Assembly: GCA_951640165.1 (NCBI GenBank)
Contig: OX621242.1
Coordinates: 14,563,501 to 14,627,500 of the forward strand
From: Pseudoips prasinana
Lineage: Eukaryota; Arthropoda; Insecta; Lepidoptera; Nolidae
Length of the DNA stretch: 64,000 nucleotides
Reading direction: 5' to 3'
Every line of letters begins with the position of its first letter. Within the stretch, counting starts at the first letter, position 1. Shown here in pieces: positions 33,188-44,957 of this stretch. Made by a program: the position numbers and the translations under genes. The notes beneath the pieces were generated by a model. That model was given only the letters and a program-made list of their open reading frames with translations, made no database searches and had not been told where the DNA came from.

Positions 33188-33456
33188 AGATCAGGCCTGT
33201 TGGCGTGGTTGGTAGATACGCTGCCTTTCACGCCGCGCAGGTCGTGGGTTCGATTCCCACCCGGGACAAATATTTGTGTGCATGAACATGTCTGTTTGTC
33301 CCGAGTCTGGGTGTAAATTATCTAAATAAGTATGTATTTATAAAAGAAAAATAGTAAATGTAGTATATCAGTTATCTGGTTTCCATAGTACAAGCTCTGC
33401 TTAGTTTGGAATCAGATGACCGTGTGTGAATAATGTCCCAGGATATTTATTTATTA
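33188..33456 (+). mobile_element. SINE2, best-preserved copy
   Basis: tRNA-like head GGCCTGTTGGCGTGGTTGGT (A box) and GTGGGTTCGATTCCCACCCG (B box). Body ATTTGTGTGCATGAACATGT and TTTGTCCCGAGTCTGGGTGT. Tail AGCTCTGCTTAGTTTGGAAT and GTGTGAATAATGTCCCAGG, closing with ATT repeats. Transcription by RNA polymerase III from the A/B boxes is expected for this class. Confidence 0.9.
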
Positions 33457-33594
33457 TTTATTTATTCACCACGGCAACATTGCTGTGTCGATATAATTTT
33501 TTATATATTATATTTCTTTTTTTTATTTTATTTTTGCCTGCGGCATCTAGCGGCAACCCGCGACCCTTATCAGATCGTCGGTCCACCTTTTGGT

Positions 33595-33735
33595 GTTCGG
33601 GGCTGTATCCCGTGTTGTGGAACCAAGAATATCACATCCCGTGGGGGGCGTAGAAGTCGTCCTTAGAGAATATTTATCAGAGAATGGGCGGTACTACCAA
33701 CTCGTCTACCAAACGTCGCGAATCTGGAAAATCGC
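33595..33735 (+). repeat. Degenerate LINE 3'-UTR-like repeat
   Basis: CACATCCCGTGGGGGGCGTA, GAATGGGCGGTACTACCAAC and CCAAACGTCGCGAA relate it to 12600-12720 and 60055-60170. Its GAT tail is not preserved. Confidence 0.45.
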
Positions 33736-33799
33736 CTCAAATTATGGAAACACTAGATATTTGGATATCTTATTCAATCATGCAAAAGTGGCTGAATAG

Positions 33800-34490
33800 A
33801 ATTTAATTAAATTTGGAATGGAGATAGGTTAACAACCAACACACATACTACAATAAATTGCATAATCAGGAACAAATCCGTGAGGTGCAGCTATAAATAT
33901 TATAATAGTTTGTATATCTGGATATTTGTTATACAATATACGCTTAAAATATCGGCGGAGCTAATGCAAATCTTGCAGAAGCTATGCAAAGCGAAATTTG
34001 TGATATAATTTATTTTCGATTCCAAATTAGTACGATGCTTCAGTTATACATACCCAACATATTAGATTTAAGAACATTGCCTTCTGTAATATACGTGGTT
34101 ATAATGTCTCGATATTGGATGGAAAATTCTATCTGAGCTCTCAATGAACTTTTGCAACCCACGCGACCTAAAAATTGAGTTATTATACTCGTAACTATTC
34201 GGGCTCTGGTTCTTACATATACACGACGAAATACTATAAAAACTGCTTGGCGCCGGACTAAATATATTCGTTGTAGTTAGCAATACGGATCAACAGAAGC
34301 TTACACTAAATATACTTAGTTTGATTTCATTTTACATCAAGCTTTAATCCCAATCCCCGCTTTTATCCCATCCTGTGGACATTTATCCATCACGATTTAG
34401 ATATATAATTGTAAAAATACGTATATATACAACTTTTGTAACGTTATATTACTATGGTTTATAATATTTTGATTTTTATGTCCAAAGTCC
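33800..34490. other. No recognised feature
   Basis: AT-rich sequence with nothing supported. Confidence 0.4.
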
Positions 34491-34499
34491 AAAAGATAT

Positions 34500-34690
34500 G
34501 GTTATTCTACAGCCTCTTCTGATGACGAAAATCGTTGACCTCGTAAATAATTTGTAATTATTGAATACAAGAAGTAATCGCATGCCATGTCGGGGTTGTA
34601 CACAGGATGTCCCCTAATATCTTTATGTTTCCCTTTTAATAATTCGTTTCTCTGTCGGGGGGGTGTGAGAGCTGTCATTGTCATGGAGCA
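34500..34690 (-). pseudogene. Mariner transposase C-terminal relic
   Basis: A minus-strand 60-codon frame with GHPVYNPDMACDYFLYSIIT and YLRGQRFSSSEEAVE matches the mariner pattern HPPYSPDLAPxDFFLFP then LRGxRFSSxEEAV. The third catalytic Asp (in PDMAC) is still readable. The upstream HDNA region is garbled (MTMTALTPPR) and the rest of the transposase and its inverted repeats are gone. The family motif assignment is firm; mobility is long lost. Confidence 0.75.
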
Positions 34691-34814
34691 AAATGAAAGG
34701 GAGTCTTTGGTTATTAAAGAACTTTAATAATTTCTCGCAAACTAATAGTTGCAGACAACCATTTTGGCCAATTCGCCTCTGAGATTGATATTCTATAAAC
34801 TAGCTATAAAAAGC

Positions 34815-35110
34815 CCCCCTCAGGGCTGCGGTGGCAGTATGAGAAGTGTCCTCTACTGCCGCCACGCCAGCCGGACTAGCAGGAGTCGGCAATAGGCGAG
34901 GGCAATCCAGAGCCCTCCCAGGGTAAGTGTCTCGACCATTTGGGACATGGCGCAAATGCGGAGCACCGGATCAGCATACCCGCGTTCCCGGGGCTTCTCC
35001 CACCAGGCGCCAGAAGAAGTCCACGTCAGGTTAGGTTTAGTCGGTGCGAGACCAACATACTCATCCGCAGACACTTTTTGCGGGTGGCTATAAGCATTTC
35101 CCCTGCCTTA
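34815..35110. repeat. GC-rich segment with an imperfect hairpin
   Basis: A GC-rich island in AT-rich DNA. 34828-34843 and 34851-34865 form an imperfect stem (GCGGTGGCAGTATGAG with CTCTACTGCCGCCAC). Minus and plus frames of 73-75 codons are open but show no recognisable motif. It resembles the composition of LINE 5' or 3' regions; the family is unknown. Confidence 0.4.
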
Positions 35111-36085
35111 CCAAAGAAAGGCTATATAAAAAGTCGCGTTGCTGTGGCAGAAGTGACAAATAGATGAAATTAACTGCATTTTAAATAATGGCTATAAAAG
35201 CAGAAACTCGAAACGTCAAGTATAAAGTGACAATAAATGTCTAATCACATTGTAAGCGGAACATATCTACAGGTTTTCTATACCCTCACGATATCCGACC
35301 TAGAGTTCAAAAGTTCATAACTAAACCTTCCTTCCCATGAGACTACACTCGCACTTATCAGAAGCCGCACGTGGATTTATGTAAACACTGTCAAGTGTGT
35401 CCATCAGAATACTGAAGTCATATAACAAAGTGAAAATTTGCTACATAAAACTGTAGCCGTATCAAGTGATCAATCTATATTGAGTTGACCGAGGATTTAA
35501 GGCATCTACCACAATAAAACTATGAACAAAGTAGCCCGAACTAAACCCACTCTGGGGGTAGCACCTTAACTGAGGGCGATTACTTCAATTGTGGAAAGTT
35601 TGTACTTATCAGAAAAACATTTTGTAGTAATTTACATTATTCCACACTTGCACATGCCACATGAGTTAAGAATATAAACAGCGTAACTATTATTTTCAGT
35701 AATGACTTGAAACGTATTCCGAATAGATCCAAAGGGCTTCAAAGCCCCCAAGGCATCCGATTTGGACCTCAAAACTAAACTCCATCAGCCTTTCCTTTTG
35801 TCCAGTTGTCAGTATCACTGTGTGCCACCAAGAGGTGGTCGTATGCAAATATAATTGCAGGCCGTTGCATCGGACGGGCGCGCATTACCACCGCTTTGTG
35901 CTCAAATGACTCGGTCCATTTCACACAGCTCTGCAAATTAGCCGCTTTCGACTCTACAGTTAGATACGCCTAGTCGGGCTTGTCTGCGTTATTTATTGAT
36001 ATCTGCGTCACTAGTCTTGGTAAACAGTATTATGGTGGCAATTAAAGGTTTCAGACGGAAGTTATCGATAGCCTATTGTGCTTAT
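35110..36085. other. No recognised feature
   Basis: No gene or repeat supported. Confidence 0.4.
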
Positions 36086-36242
36086 TTATTTATTAAAGAT
36101 AAAAAGATAAAGATAAAAATCATTTATTTATATGAAACATGGTTTACAAATTATAGGTGTTGTAATCATTGTAAGGTTTCACATGCTTTGCCATATATAT
36201 GGCATGTAAATTTTTACAAATAAGTAGACAACTAAAATAATC

Positions 36243-36361
36243 AATAAACTAACGATTAAATATTCAATTACAAAATTAATGGATTTCTATTATAAAGACA
36301 TAATGTCTTTATAATAGAAATCCATTAATTTTGTAATTGAATATTTAATCGTTAGTTTATT
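36243..36361. repeat. Perfect palindrome, 59-bp arms, 1-nt centre
   Basis: 36243-36301 and 36303-36361 are exact reverse complements around a single A at 36302. The centre reads AAGACATAATGTCTT. No mismatch was found along the arms. It lies within the 3' UTR of LINE-L, whose arms continue into unrelated sequence on both sides. Confidence 0.95.
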
Positions 36362-36560
36362 TATTATATAACAATATTTGAATTTAAATGGTTATTACAA
36401 TCGTCAACCTTAGGATTACAATTACTAGAAGGTATAAATTACATAAAAATACATTATTACATTGCTAACATAAGTAAATCTAAGTAGTACTTAAGTGAAT
36501 TATAAAATTAATCAATTGGAATGTCAAAACTTTATTGAATAATATTATTGAATTTATAAG

Positions 36561-37230
36561 CTACATTTTTAAGTCACATGTGTTGTATTCTGAAATAGAA
36601 TAAAAACAATGTTCTACCAGCCATTTGCGTAATTTTACTCCAAAGTGTTTGATGGGAGTTTCTCTTAAATTCTTTGGCAGTTTGTTAAAAATTCTAATAC
36701 GTATATGATAAACATTGTTCTTATTTAGTGCAGTTCTACAATATGGGACAACAAGTTTAGTCGGATCTCTGCTCCTTTGAAAACCGTCTTCGCTTTTGTC
36801 CTTAAAAAAAGTTAAGATGGTTCCTAATAAAAACTGATACTTCAAAAATATAAATACATATTACGGGCATAATATTACGTTTTTTAAATAGGGGCCTGCA
36901 AGAGTCGAGCGGACCAGCGCCGTAGATAGCTCGAACGCATTTTTTTTGTACGATGAAGGCTTTATTTATTTCGGTAGAATTCCCCCATATTATTAAACCG
37001 TACCTTAGAATTGATTCAACATATCCACTATATGCTGTGCGAGCGGTTTTATCGTCTGATACATTACGTAGCTTTCTAAGGGCATAATCGAAGCGATTAA
37101 GTCTGTTGCAAACATTATGGATATGAGCTTTCTAGTTACAGAAGTTGTCTAGCGTAATACCTTCAAATTTTATTGTGGTTGTTTCATCAATATATTGTGT
37201 GTCTTCAATCTTTATCTTTATAATTTTTAT
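36561..37230 (-). pseudogene. LINE-L reverse transcriptase C-terminal remnant
   Basis: Minus-strand reading gives TTTIKFEGITLDNF, a stop, then RLNRFDYALRKLRNV, TARTAYSGYVESILRYGLII, WGNSTEINKAFIVQKK, and in the last 94 codons RIRIFNKLPKNLRETPIKHF and WLVEHCFYSISEY. This is the thumb and C-terminal region of a Jockey-superfamily LINE. Several interruptions are present and the catalytic domain is missing. Confidence 0.75.
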
Positions 37231-37249
37231 CTTATCTTTATAATTTATT

Positions 37250-40050
37250 AAGGAATATAAATATTAAAATCACTGCGATATTAATTATACTAAGTGTTTG
37301 AATAATACATTTCTTGTTTTGTCACAATTACGGACATCTACAGCGTTCAAATATTACAAGAGAAAAAGTTTATAGAATTGGTAAAAGAGAAAAAAATGTG
37401 CATGAGAAAGACATTAGTAGACACGCACATTTTGTTAAAACTTTGTGTAAATTGAAGTCAGATTTACAATAATATTAACTTTATGCAATGATGGCTTATT
37501 TAATTTTATATTTATTAAGGACATACAAAAATTATAATATTTATAACTTTTTATTTTGATTTTGAAAAATTATAATATAATTGAGTAATCTCTTAATAAC
37601 TTTTAAGAAAATTTTATCAAAGACAATCTAGTAGTTTTTGCGTACGACTCGAAGAAATCGGAGATTTGGAGCCAGACATTCATGAGCACCATATCTACAA
37701 TGTGGAACACCTCCTTATTCAACCACAGATAATGAAGTGTTGAGTTCAAATACTGTATGATACTTTTTACCGCGCAGTACGACTTTGTGGCATCAACAAT
37801 TAATTATGGCAGTATTTCCGATCCGGTATGACATGGCAAACTTTAAAAAACGAGCCAATTCCTTTCTTATAGGCCGGCAACGGACTTGCGGCCTCTTTAG
37901 TGTAGGCAGAGGTGAATAAACTTTGTAATTCTCATATAAGTGAACTGTAACTGTTCTTTTGAGAATAAATGTTATTTAAACCTATAACCTGCCATCAGGA
38001 GACCCGCTTTTCGCTCACCTTACTAAAAGGTAAAAAAAAATCCGGGACGGTATTATCTCGATAACTGGTCGGAATTGCACCACTGTGTCTCAACAAGCAC
38101 ATAATGCCATCGGTCCTGCACTCCACATGACGAGAGTTTCCTGTCATGTCAGCTAGCTCGTTCCGTCGGTTCATAAGGCTAAGGGAATAAAGAAGTTCCC
38201 TGTGCACACAACTTGCGCAATATATTATGCCCAATGCAAATGGCTCCATTCAGACTGTCTGTCAAAGACGAAATTCAACCAGAAGAGCATTATTTTTAGA
38301 GACCTTATTATATTTATGGTCATGTAGACAGATGTAGATAGATTATCAGCTGATAAGAATCGGTAGCTAAGTTTACGGTATGAAACTTTGTAGTGTATGA
38401 CTTCTTCGTTTGGTTCGTTCGCTTATCATCCCGAGCGCTGAGCATCACATGCGCCCCGGGGGTATTCGGTCTATCAGTTTTAAACTTTCTAGTTTATTTT
38501 ATTTCATATTTTCAAACAAAACTTACCCTTTGTTCCAATAAACAGATAATTATTTCTAAATGAAATCCCATTTACTTCCCAATCAAAGAATCTAATGTAT
38601 TAATTTTGTTAAAGGCTTAATGGATATAATTATAAATTCCTGTAGATGTGATACACGGGTATAAATGTATAGAGTTGTGGTATATGGAAATTTATATTTC
38701 TTATTACTTACTTTCACACTGTACGCCTATCATCCGGCAAACTATTTCTGAAAATTGACAATGATACGCTGGTATCTACATAGAGTTTTGGAATATGGGA
38801 ATTTATGTTTCTTGCAACTTATTGCCACACCTTGTATATTTATCGTGCATTCAACAATTGCTGAAAGAGGCAGGACTTTTCTGTAACCAGTGTAGTGTGT
38901 AGTGAACACTGGGTTTAAAGCTTGAGTACTAAGTAAATAGTTAATTTTTACTGAAAATGTAAATAGAACCTACTCTTTGTGCAAAAATAAAGCATTTAAG
39001 ATGGCACAAACAAATTCAAACATGTTTCGACATATTTTCCAGGTATGATCCTTTTAAAAATATTTTTCTGAGAAGTCGTTCATTCAGGTTATCATAAACG
39101 GTAATATGCAACTCAAACGCGAATCATTTTCCGCACGAATGCCGGTCGCTGCATACCAACAGAAACACAAGAGTGCGCGCTAAATACGCCCGTGCTCCAA
39201 TTAACTTTGTCGTAGAAAAAAATCAAAATTAAGGAGCGCCACTCTTTGCATACACTGGATTGTGGAAGCAACCATGCGAGTCTTTCCGCGCGATTTCCGA
39301 AACGAGTTAGGTTAAAATTAGTTTGGAATTCGATCAAAGCCGTTCTTTGTATGTTTTTGTACACCAGAAAAGATTATTTATTTATTTTTATTCATTCAAA
39401 ACCCGATGCATTGGTTTGAACGTACTATATAGTAGTATACAGTAGTATCTTCTATTGCACAACAACAATAATTGCTATTGAGATTGCTGAGCGGTGAAAC
39501 AGATATAACAAAGTTACTGAAAGGTAAATTGAAAACTGGCTAATCCTAAAAGCATTCACATTACTTACACCTGAGAAAATTGCAAAGATACTTGATTAAT
39601 TCCAGTTTAATCCTCTCAAATTAAATACGTAGTTTTAAGGTCTTAAAATATTTCTTTTGAGGATTTCAGGTGGCTGTTATCTCGCCATGGCGTTACTGAG
39701 GTATTAGGTAAATATTTAGCAAAACGTTGTAATCCTCAAGGTTTTTGCTCGGCGGTAGCGTTGCCTACGGCGCGTCCCGCGGCATTCCTTTGTTCTACGC
39801 TTAGTGACCGGACCCTCTTATCATCAGCTTTGTACGCAATGATAAATTGTTACCGCACCTTTTCTATACTATCTGTCTTTTTGTGTATCCCTTAAAATAA
39901 ATACCTCAAGCACACACATAGCTCTTTTATAGATTTTTGATTGTTTTATAGAGTATGCTACATTCTTAAACATGCAATATTATACTTTGCAATAATATAT
40001 AGTCATTGATCGCTTTCTCTATATAAATATATGACACTACGCTATTGTTT
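37250..40050. other. Mostly unrecognised DNA
   Basis: No gene supported. 37860-37900 keeps a GGCCGGCAACGGACTTGCGG repeat remnant. 38050-38240 shares an AGCACATAA..CCAT.GGTCCTG block with the SINE4 body at 49200-49330 and may be a decayed SINE4. The rest is AT-rich and featureless. Confidence 0.4.
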
Positions 40051-40052
40051 AA

Positions 40053-40299
40053 TCTATATATATAAAAATCAATGCCACTTTTCGTTGTAATGTTATAACT
40101 CAACAACGCCTTTACCGATTTGGCTAATTTTGGTCTTGAATTATTCGTGGAAGTCCAGGGAAGGTTCGTACGAAGAGAAAATTTAAAAAAAGTCTTGCAA
40201 AAGTGTAAAAAAATATTTTTTGTTTGTTTAAATGAACTTAATAATCATTTTTTTTATTATTATACCTTATACGTAGCGAAGCACGTACCGGGCCGCTAG
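40053..40299 (+). mobile_element. Non-autonomous Helitron (Hel-N1) copy 2
   Basis: TCTATATATATAAAAATCAA start after A, GGGCCGCTAG end before T, and the same TACGTAGCGAAGCACGTA subterminal hairpin as copy 1 at 25725. The copies are similar throughout, with a deletion of about 20 bp in the middle of this one. Confidence 0.85.
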
Positions 40300-40304
40300 T
40301 GCTG

Positions 40305-41455
40305 TATAATTGACAAAAATTGTACATAGCCGCTGTTCTTTCCCTAATGTTCATCTATTATATATACGTTTATTTGTCGATTATATGGGAGATATCTCTA
40401 TTAGGCAATATTATATAATTAGTTTATAGTAGTATGATTTTCTTTATTTAAACTAATTTTATCACAAGGTTTGAATATTGGTTTGTCTTCTTTCACCTAT
40501 AGAAAGTTACATTATTAGGGAGTAACATGGTCGGTAGTTAATTAAAAATAAACCGAGATAAAAGGAAAGATATTAGAACATTTCTGAAACTAATCAGCGT
40601 TTTTAGTTTAGGGAACTATTTCAATCAGGAGGATGGTGGATTTTTAAACCAAAGGTTAATTGTAGTTACGTATTATCATCTAAACTTTAGGGTCGTGAGA
40701 CTGGAGGCCTAAATTGTACTTAAAGAGTCAGCAGCGTGCTTGGTTAAGCATTTCTATCCAGCGTGACGGTAGCTAGAATTCTGGGAATATATCCCTCTAT
40801 AGTATTATAATAAGTTTGATTTAGAAGTTAGTCTTGAATTCAATAATAGTTTTATAATTTTAAGTGTCTATTTTTCTATTTTTATAATAATTTAACGTGT
40901 AAATTTGCTGTTTATTTTAAAAACACCCATTTTTTATTGTTTTTAAAATAAATTTTATGGCATAAAAATAGATACATGATTTGTATAACAAACACGTCGA
41001 TACAAACTAAACACAGTATAGAAACATTTTATCAGGCTTACACACCTCTAAAAACTTAATAATATTATACCTAATATTTGGCACGATTGGATTACTATAA
41101 TATAATTCAGCAAAAACTCCCACTAAACAGGGAATAAAAAGCGCGGGTGGCATCGACCACTTAAATAGATGCTCTATATTTCAAGTGCTATTTTATTTTG
41201 CAAGCCATCTAGGGAATTCCACATGATAATTATATCCCCATGCAATTGAAAGGGGATAATTAAATGTTAAGTTATTGCTGACACAGATAAAGCTCTGAAC
41301 CCCGGTAAGTGGGGTTCAGTGACCTGGCACAATCAAAGCATATCCATTAAAATTTGCGCGAATTATTGAATAACATCTGTATAATAATTATTAGCCATTA
41401 TATTGTATGAACAATATATTTAGTCGAAAATCAGTTAATTTGATTCCCATCTCTA
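40305..41455. other. No recognised feature
   Basis: AT-rich sequence. A near-palindromic AACAATAAAAAATGGGTG / CACCCATTTTTTATTG stretch occurs near 40915-40945. No gene seen. Confidence 0.4.
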
Positions 41456-41458
41456 AAG

Positions 41459-41635
41459 TCACACTAATATTATAAAGGCGAAAGTTTGTGCGTGTGTATG
41501 TTTGTTACTTCTTCACGTCTAACCGGCTGGAGCGATTTCAATAAAATTTAGCATGGATTTAGCTGACACCTTGAATTAACACATAGGCTATAATTTATAA
41601 AGTTTAACGGAGGTAAAACCTCGGGGCATAGCTAA
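41459..41635 (+). mobile_element. Non-autonomous Helitron-like element
   Basis: TCACACTAATATTATAAAGG start, GAGCGATTTCAATAAAATT interior, a GAGGTAAAACCTC hairpin and a CTAA terminus before T. Same family as 7985-8094. Confidence 0.65.
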
Positions 41636-41898
41636 TTTTATATATTTGTGAATGAAATATGCCTAAGGCATTAAAATTATTCCCATTGAATTATTCCTCA
41701 ACCTACAACCTTTCCTGCAGGCTGGCAACAATGCTACACGGAAAAGCAACCGTGCGCTCAAATGCTAGATCCCAACCAATTATTAATGCACCTGAAACAC
41801 GGTATATACAGATGGTCAGTACGTACATGTTTCTCTGAACTGGCATGGAAATGTAATAAACGTACGTCCGCTTGAGGAACTACATATATTTTATTGAA

Positions 41899-41927
41899 GT
41901 ACAGACACCAGCACATCAAGCTACTTT
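41899..41927. mobile_element. MITE-A end fragment
   Basis: GTACAGACACCAGCACATCA plus AGCTACT is the left end of MITE-A with one change, then the match stops. Confidence 0.6.
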
Positions 41928-41989
41928 GTGATATAAAAAAATGTACTGGCTACTTGGAAGATCTTCGCCAGTGGCAGTACATAAAAAAC

Positions 41990-42277
41990 TTGAGAGGTGT
42001 CAAGGGACCCGGATGGAACGAAGTTATTTCTTATTATTTATTATGTACAAAAAACCTGTATACACTCAACAAAAATAATCGTCGCGACACCACACTGTTC
42101 AATGCGAAATAGAAATGAAAATATCTGGCTTGCTTTCTATAAGAGAGAAATAGAGAGAGAGACAGACAGAGAAACATGCGCACGCCGCACAGCTGCAAAA
42201 AGTGTCGTGACAACTTTTCGTAAGATTTTTTTCCGTCTAGCCCCCTTTCACAACGCGCGATAAGGAACTTCGTTCCA
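41990..42277. mobile_element. MITE-like element with short inverted ends
   Basis: GGAACGAAGTT (42013-42023) and AACTTCGTTCC (42267-42277) are exact complements. The interior has AGAGAGAGACAGACAGAG and GCGCACGCCGCACAG. It abuts the Jockey relic at 42277. It is non-coding, and the borders are tentative. Confidence 0.45.
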
Positions 42278-42590
42278 ATAAACTTCTGTCATACAGACAA
42301 ATTTTAATGCCCGTATGGACTTTTGGCATACAATTGTGGGGTTGTGCAAAAATAAAGCAACATAAATATCATCCAATGTTTAAATGGTATATGCACCTTG
42401 GTATATAAGAAATGACGATTTACACCAGGACCTAAGATTGACTCCGTTGCAGAGACCATTCGAAAATACGCTACAGCTCATGAACATAGGCTTCAACATC
42501 ATATGAACGTCGAGGCCATCCAGCTACTCGACATTACAGAGCTAGTGAGACGTTTAAAGAGAACAATAGAAAACCCTATGAACTAGTGTC
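42278..42590 (+). pseudogene. Jockey-clade LINE C-terminal relic
   Basis: Reads NKLLSYRQILMPVWTFGIQL, WGCAK, then after shifts EHRLQHHMNVEAIQLLDITE and LVRRLKRTIENPMN followed by a stop. The RQILMPVWTYGIQLWG and HVNxEAIQLLDNSxLVRRLKR patterns are typical of Jockey elements. It is 5'-truncated and frameshifted. Confidence 0.8.
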
Positions 42591-42780
42591 GTGATTATTG
42601 ATTAGTGTATTTAGTGATTAGTGATAGCAATAATGTAATTATAAAGAACACATGAACAAAGTGTCTTCCCCTTAATAAAAATGACTAAGTCGGTGGACTG
42701 ATTCTTAGAATTAATCATGTTTATGTAGAAGTTTAGGTTAATATAAAATTACTTACTAGTCTTTAGACTAGATTGTAATA

Positions 42781-42952
42781 CACATCAAGTGCTATACTTG
42801 GTACTTTTATAACAATAAAAAAATCAAGCTACCCCTATCTGTCAATTTGAAAGAGAACCTTATGGTTTTGTGATAAAGTTGAAATCTATAAAAGAAATTT
42901 GACAGATTGGGGAAGCTAGATGTCCCATACTTTGTGCCTGTATCTTTATTCC
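42781..42952. mobile_element. Degenerate MITE-A copy
   Basis: CAAGCTACCCCTATCTGTCA at the left and GAAATTTGACAGATTGGGGA at the right preserve the inner inverted blocks of MITE-A. The outer GTACAGACGCC ends are eroded. Confidence 0.65.
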
Positions 42953-43269
42953 ATAGTTACTGTGGTATGAGTTTGAACTAGACACCACAGCGGCTAGGTC
43001 CAAAATTTGCACCCTGTCAGTTTAAATGCGGAAAATTTTAACATGCTACGGCCAATCATTTTCCAAACTGGCCACGGTGTGTCATAATCAGAAGCAAGCA
43101 TTTATATGGGTTTAATTAACACTTAATCGGAGAGCGGTATAATAGTCACCTACTTATTTTAAACCCTATTATGTTATAATAAGAGCTATAACCAATGAAT
43201 TATGAACTATGAGTGCTATGACCGATTAAGGGTTAAGTTTGAAGGAGGAACAAACTTCGTAAAGTTAGT

Positions 43270-43560
43270 TCTCTTTACTTACTTATCGTATGGGTGGTGG
43301 TTACCCTAGTGTCAGAGTTGTTCAAGCCGCCCAGTAGGCCTCTGACATGGCTTAACGACTTGTCGAATGACTACAACCAGGACCGACAGCTTAACGTGCC
43401 ACGGAGTCACTCAGAAAATAAGCCACTTTGGCGGTCACTCATCTAGGGACTGACCGCGAGCCTAGTTGCTTAACCTCGCCGATCACTTACGGACCAGTGA
43501 GAGCATCTAGCTATGAGCGCCTTTGTGATCCCTCTTATGCATCTGATCATCAGTAATCGC
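43270..43560. repeat. Unclassified repeat, inverted relative to 58475
   Basis: CCTAGTGTCAGAGTTGTTCA and AGCCGCCCAGTAGGCCTCTG recur as a reverse complement at 58480-58535. The downstream part has GACCGACAGCTTAACGTGCC. It is non-coding, and its type is unknown. Confidence 0.5.
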
Positions 43561-43610
43561 TCTGAGTCGATCCCCAAAGTGGGTGTTCACTTGCACGTAT
43601 CACTTAGGTA

Positions 43611-43866
43611 TAGTTGACGGTCACCGTAGCCTAGTTGGTAGTGCTCCTTCCTACGGAGCTGGTGGTCCTGGGTTCGAATCCCGGTTGCAAATATTTGTGT
43701 GATGAGCACGAATATTTGTTTCTGAGTCATGGATGTTTTCTATGTATATAAGTATTTATCTATCCATATAAGTATGTATATCGTCGCCTGGTACCCATAG
43801 TACAAGGTTTGCTTAGTTTGGGGCTAGGATGATCTGTGTGACATTGTCCCTAGATATTATATTATA
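43611..43866 (+). mobile_element. SINE1, full-length
   Basis: GGTCACCGTAGCCTAGTTGG A box, TGGGTTCGAATCCCGG B box, GATGAGCACGAATATTTGTT body, CCATAGTACAAGGTTTGCTT and GATGATCTGTGTGACATTGT tail, then ATT repeats. Confidence 0.9.
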
Positions 43867-44099
43867 TAGTCATATTTTGTTTATCGGTTTGCGATCTCGC
43901 TCGCTTCTATAATCTGGTGAAGCAGTCAACGCCTCTTGAATTATTGTAAGCGTCGTGTTAAAAAAATACTCTTCCAGGTAATTGAGAAACGATATATATT
44001 CTTAACTATAGATCATTTTAGTAACAATAAGACAACGAGCGCACTAAAGAAATAAAACCCTCTATGATATACCTATGAGTGACAGAACTTTTTTTCTTT

Positions 44100-44182
44100 C
44101 CTGTGCAGGATTAAAACCCGAAACACGAAGACGCCAAGGTGGTAGCGAGGTACTTTAACTGCTCCGCCACACCTGCAGTTAT
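44100..44182 (-). mobile_element. SINE3 head fragment, degraded
   Basis: Minus-strand GTGTGGCGGAGCAGTTAAAG and GGGTTTTAATCCTGCACAGG keep the tRNA-like spacing of SINE3 with many substitutions. Confidence 0.45.
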
Positions 44183-44690
44183 TGGACATAAAACGATGCA
44201 CGCGTTCTTAAATTACATGGCCAGAAACTTATGTAAGTATATTGAATACTGCTGATGAAATATTATAAGGCAACCGCACCACTCGAACATTGTTCCGAAG
44301 TTTCATCAATTAGCTAGAGCCAGCCACCCAATCTATCACGAATTGATCCGAGCCTTCTATCCGTTCAACCCAGTTCAACCCGAACTAGTGTTCTAATAAA
44401 TTAATGCGACATTAAATTAAGTTTGCCAACATTATTAGTTTGTTATAGCTATGGACAGGAAAATGAACTAACATTATGACAGTTTTATTCAATATAATAA
44501 TAATAAGGCACGCATTGTAAGGAGGTTCCTGACTCTGTCGCCCTGACCACCGGCGGCCTAGGGTGTCAAACCCCGCCGCTGGAGGAACTCTATTATTTTC
44601 ACATTTATTTACACATTATTGTTTTATTTTTTGTAGCAATTTTATAAATATAAATATGTTAAAAATAAGAAAAATAAATAAATGACTTGG

Positions 44691-44957
44691 AATAATAATA
44701 ATACATATAATATCTAGGGATAATGTCACACAGATCATCCTAGCCCCAAACTAAGCAAAGCTTGTACTATGGGTACTAGGCGACGATATACATACTTATA
44801 TAGATAGATAAATACTTAAATAAATAAAAAACATCCATGACTCAGAAACAAATATTCGTGCTCATCACACAAATATTTGCACTTACCGGGATTCGAACCC
44901 AGGACCACCAGCTTCGTAGGCAGGAGCACTACTAACTAGGCTACGGTGACCGTCGAT
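44691..44957 (-). mobile_element. SINE1, full-length
   Basis: Complete on the minus strand with head GGTCACCGTAGCCTAGTTAG, B-box GGTTCGAATCC, the GATCATCC/AGCCCCAAAC tail and AAT repeats at the left. It directly abuts LINE-J copy E. Confidence 0.9.

Larger units (their letters stand above)
36090..37245 (-). mobile_element. LINE-L relic (5'-truncated)
   Basis: Minus-strand LINE remnant. A 3' tail of TTTATCT-type units is at 36090-36125, the 3' UTR contains the palindrome at 36243-36361, and the coding remnant spans 36561-37230. Similar TTTATCTTTATAATTTTTAT runs also border the other end (37205-37245). Confidence 0.7.

Noticed and set aside
33188..33260. Possible tRNA gene
   Set aside because: A/B boxes are present, but the sequence runs directly into a repeat body found at several other places, and no complete acceptor stem is visible. 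The same applies to the SINE1, SINE3, SINE4 and SINE5 heads.
40908..40950. Inverted repeat around AAAACACCCATTTTTTATTG
   Set aside because: On inspection the complementarity is mainly A/T-run matching, so I did not list it as a feature of its own.
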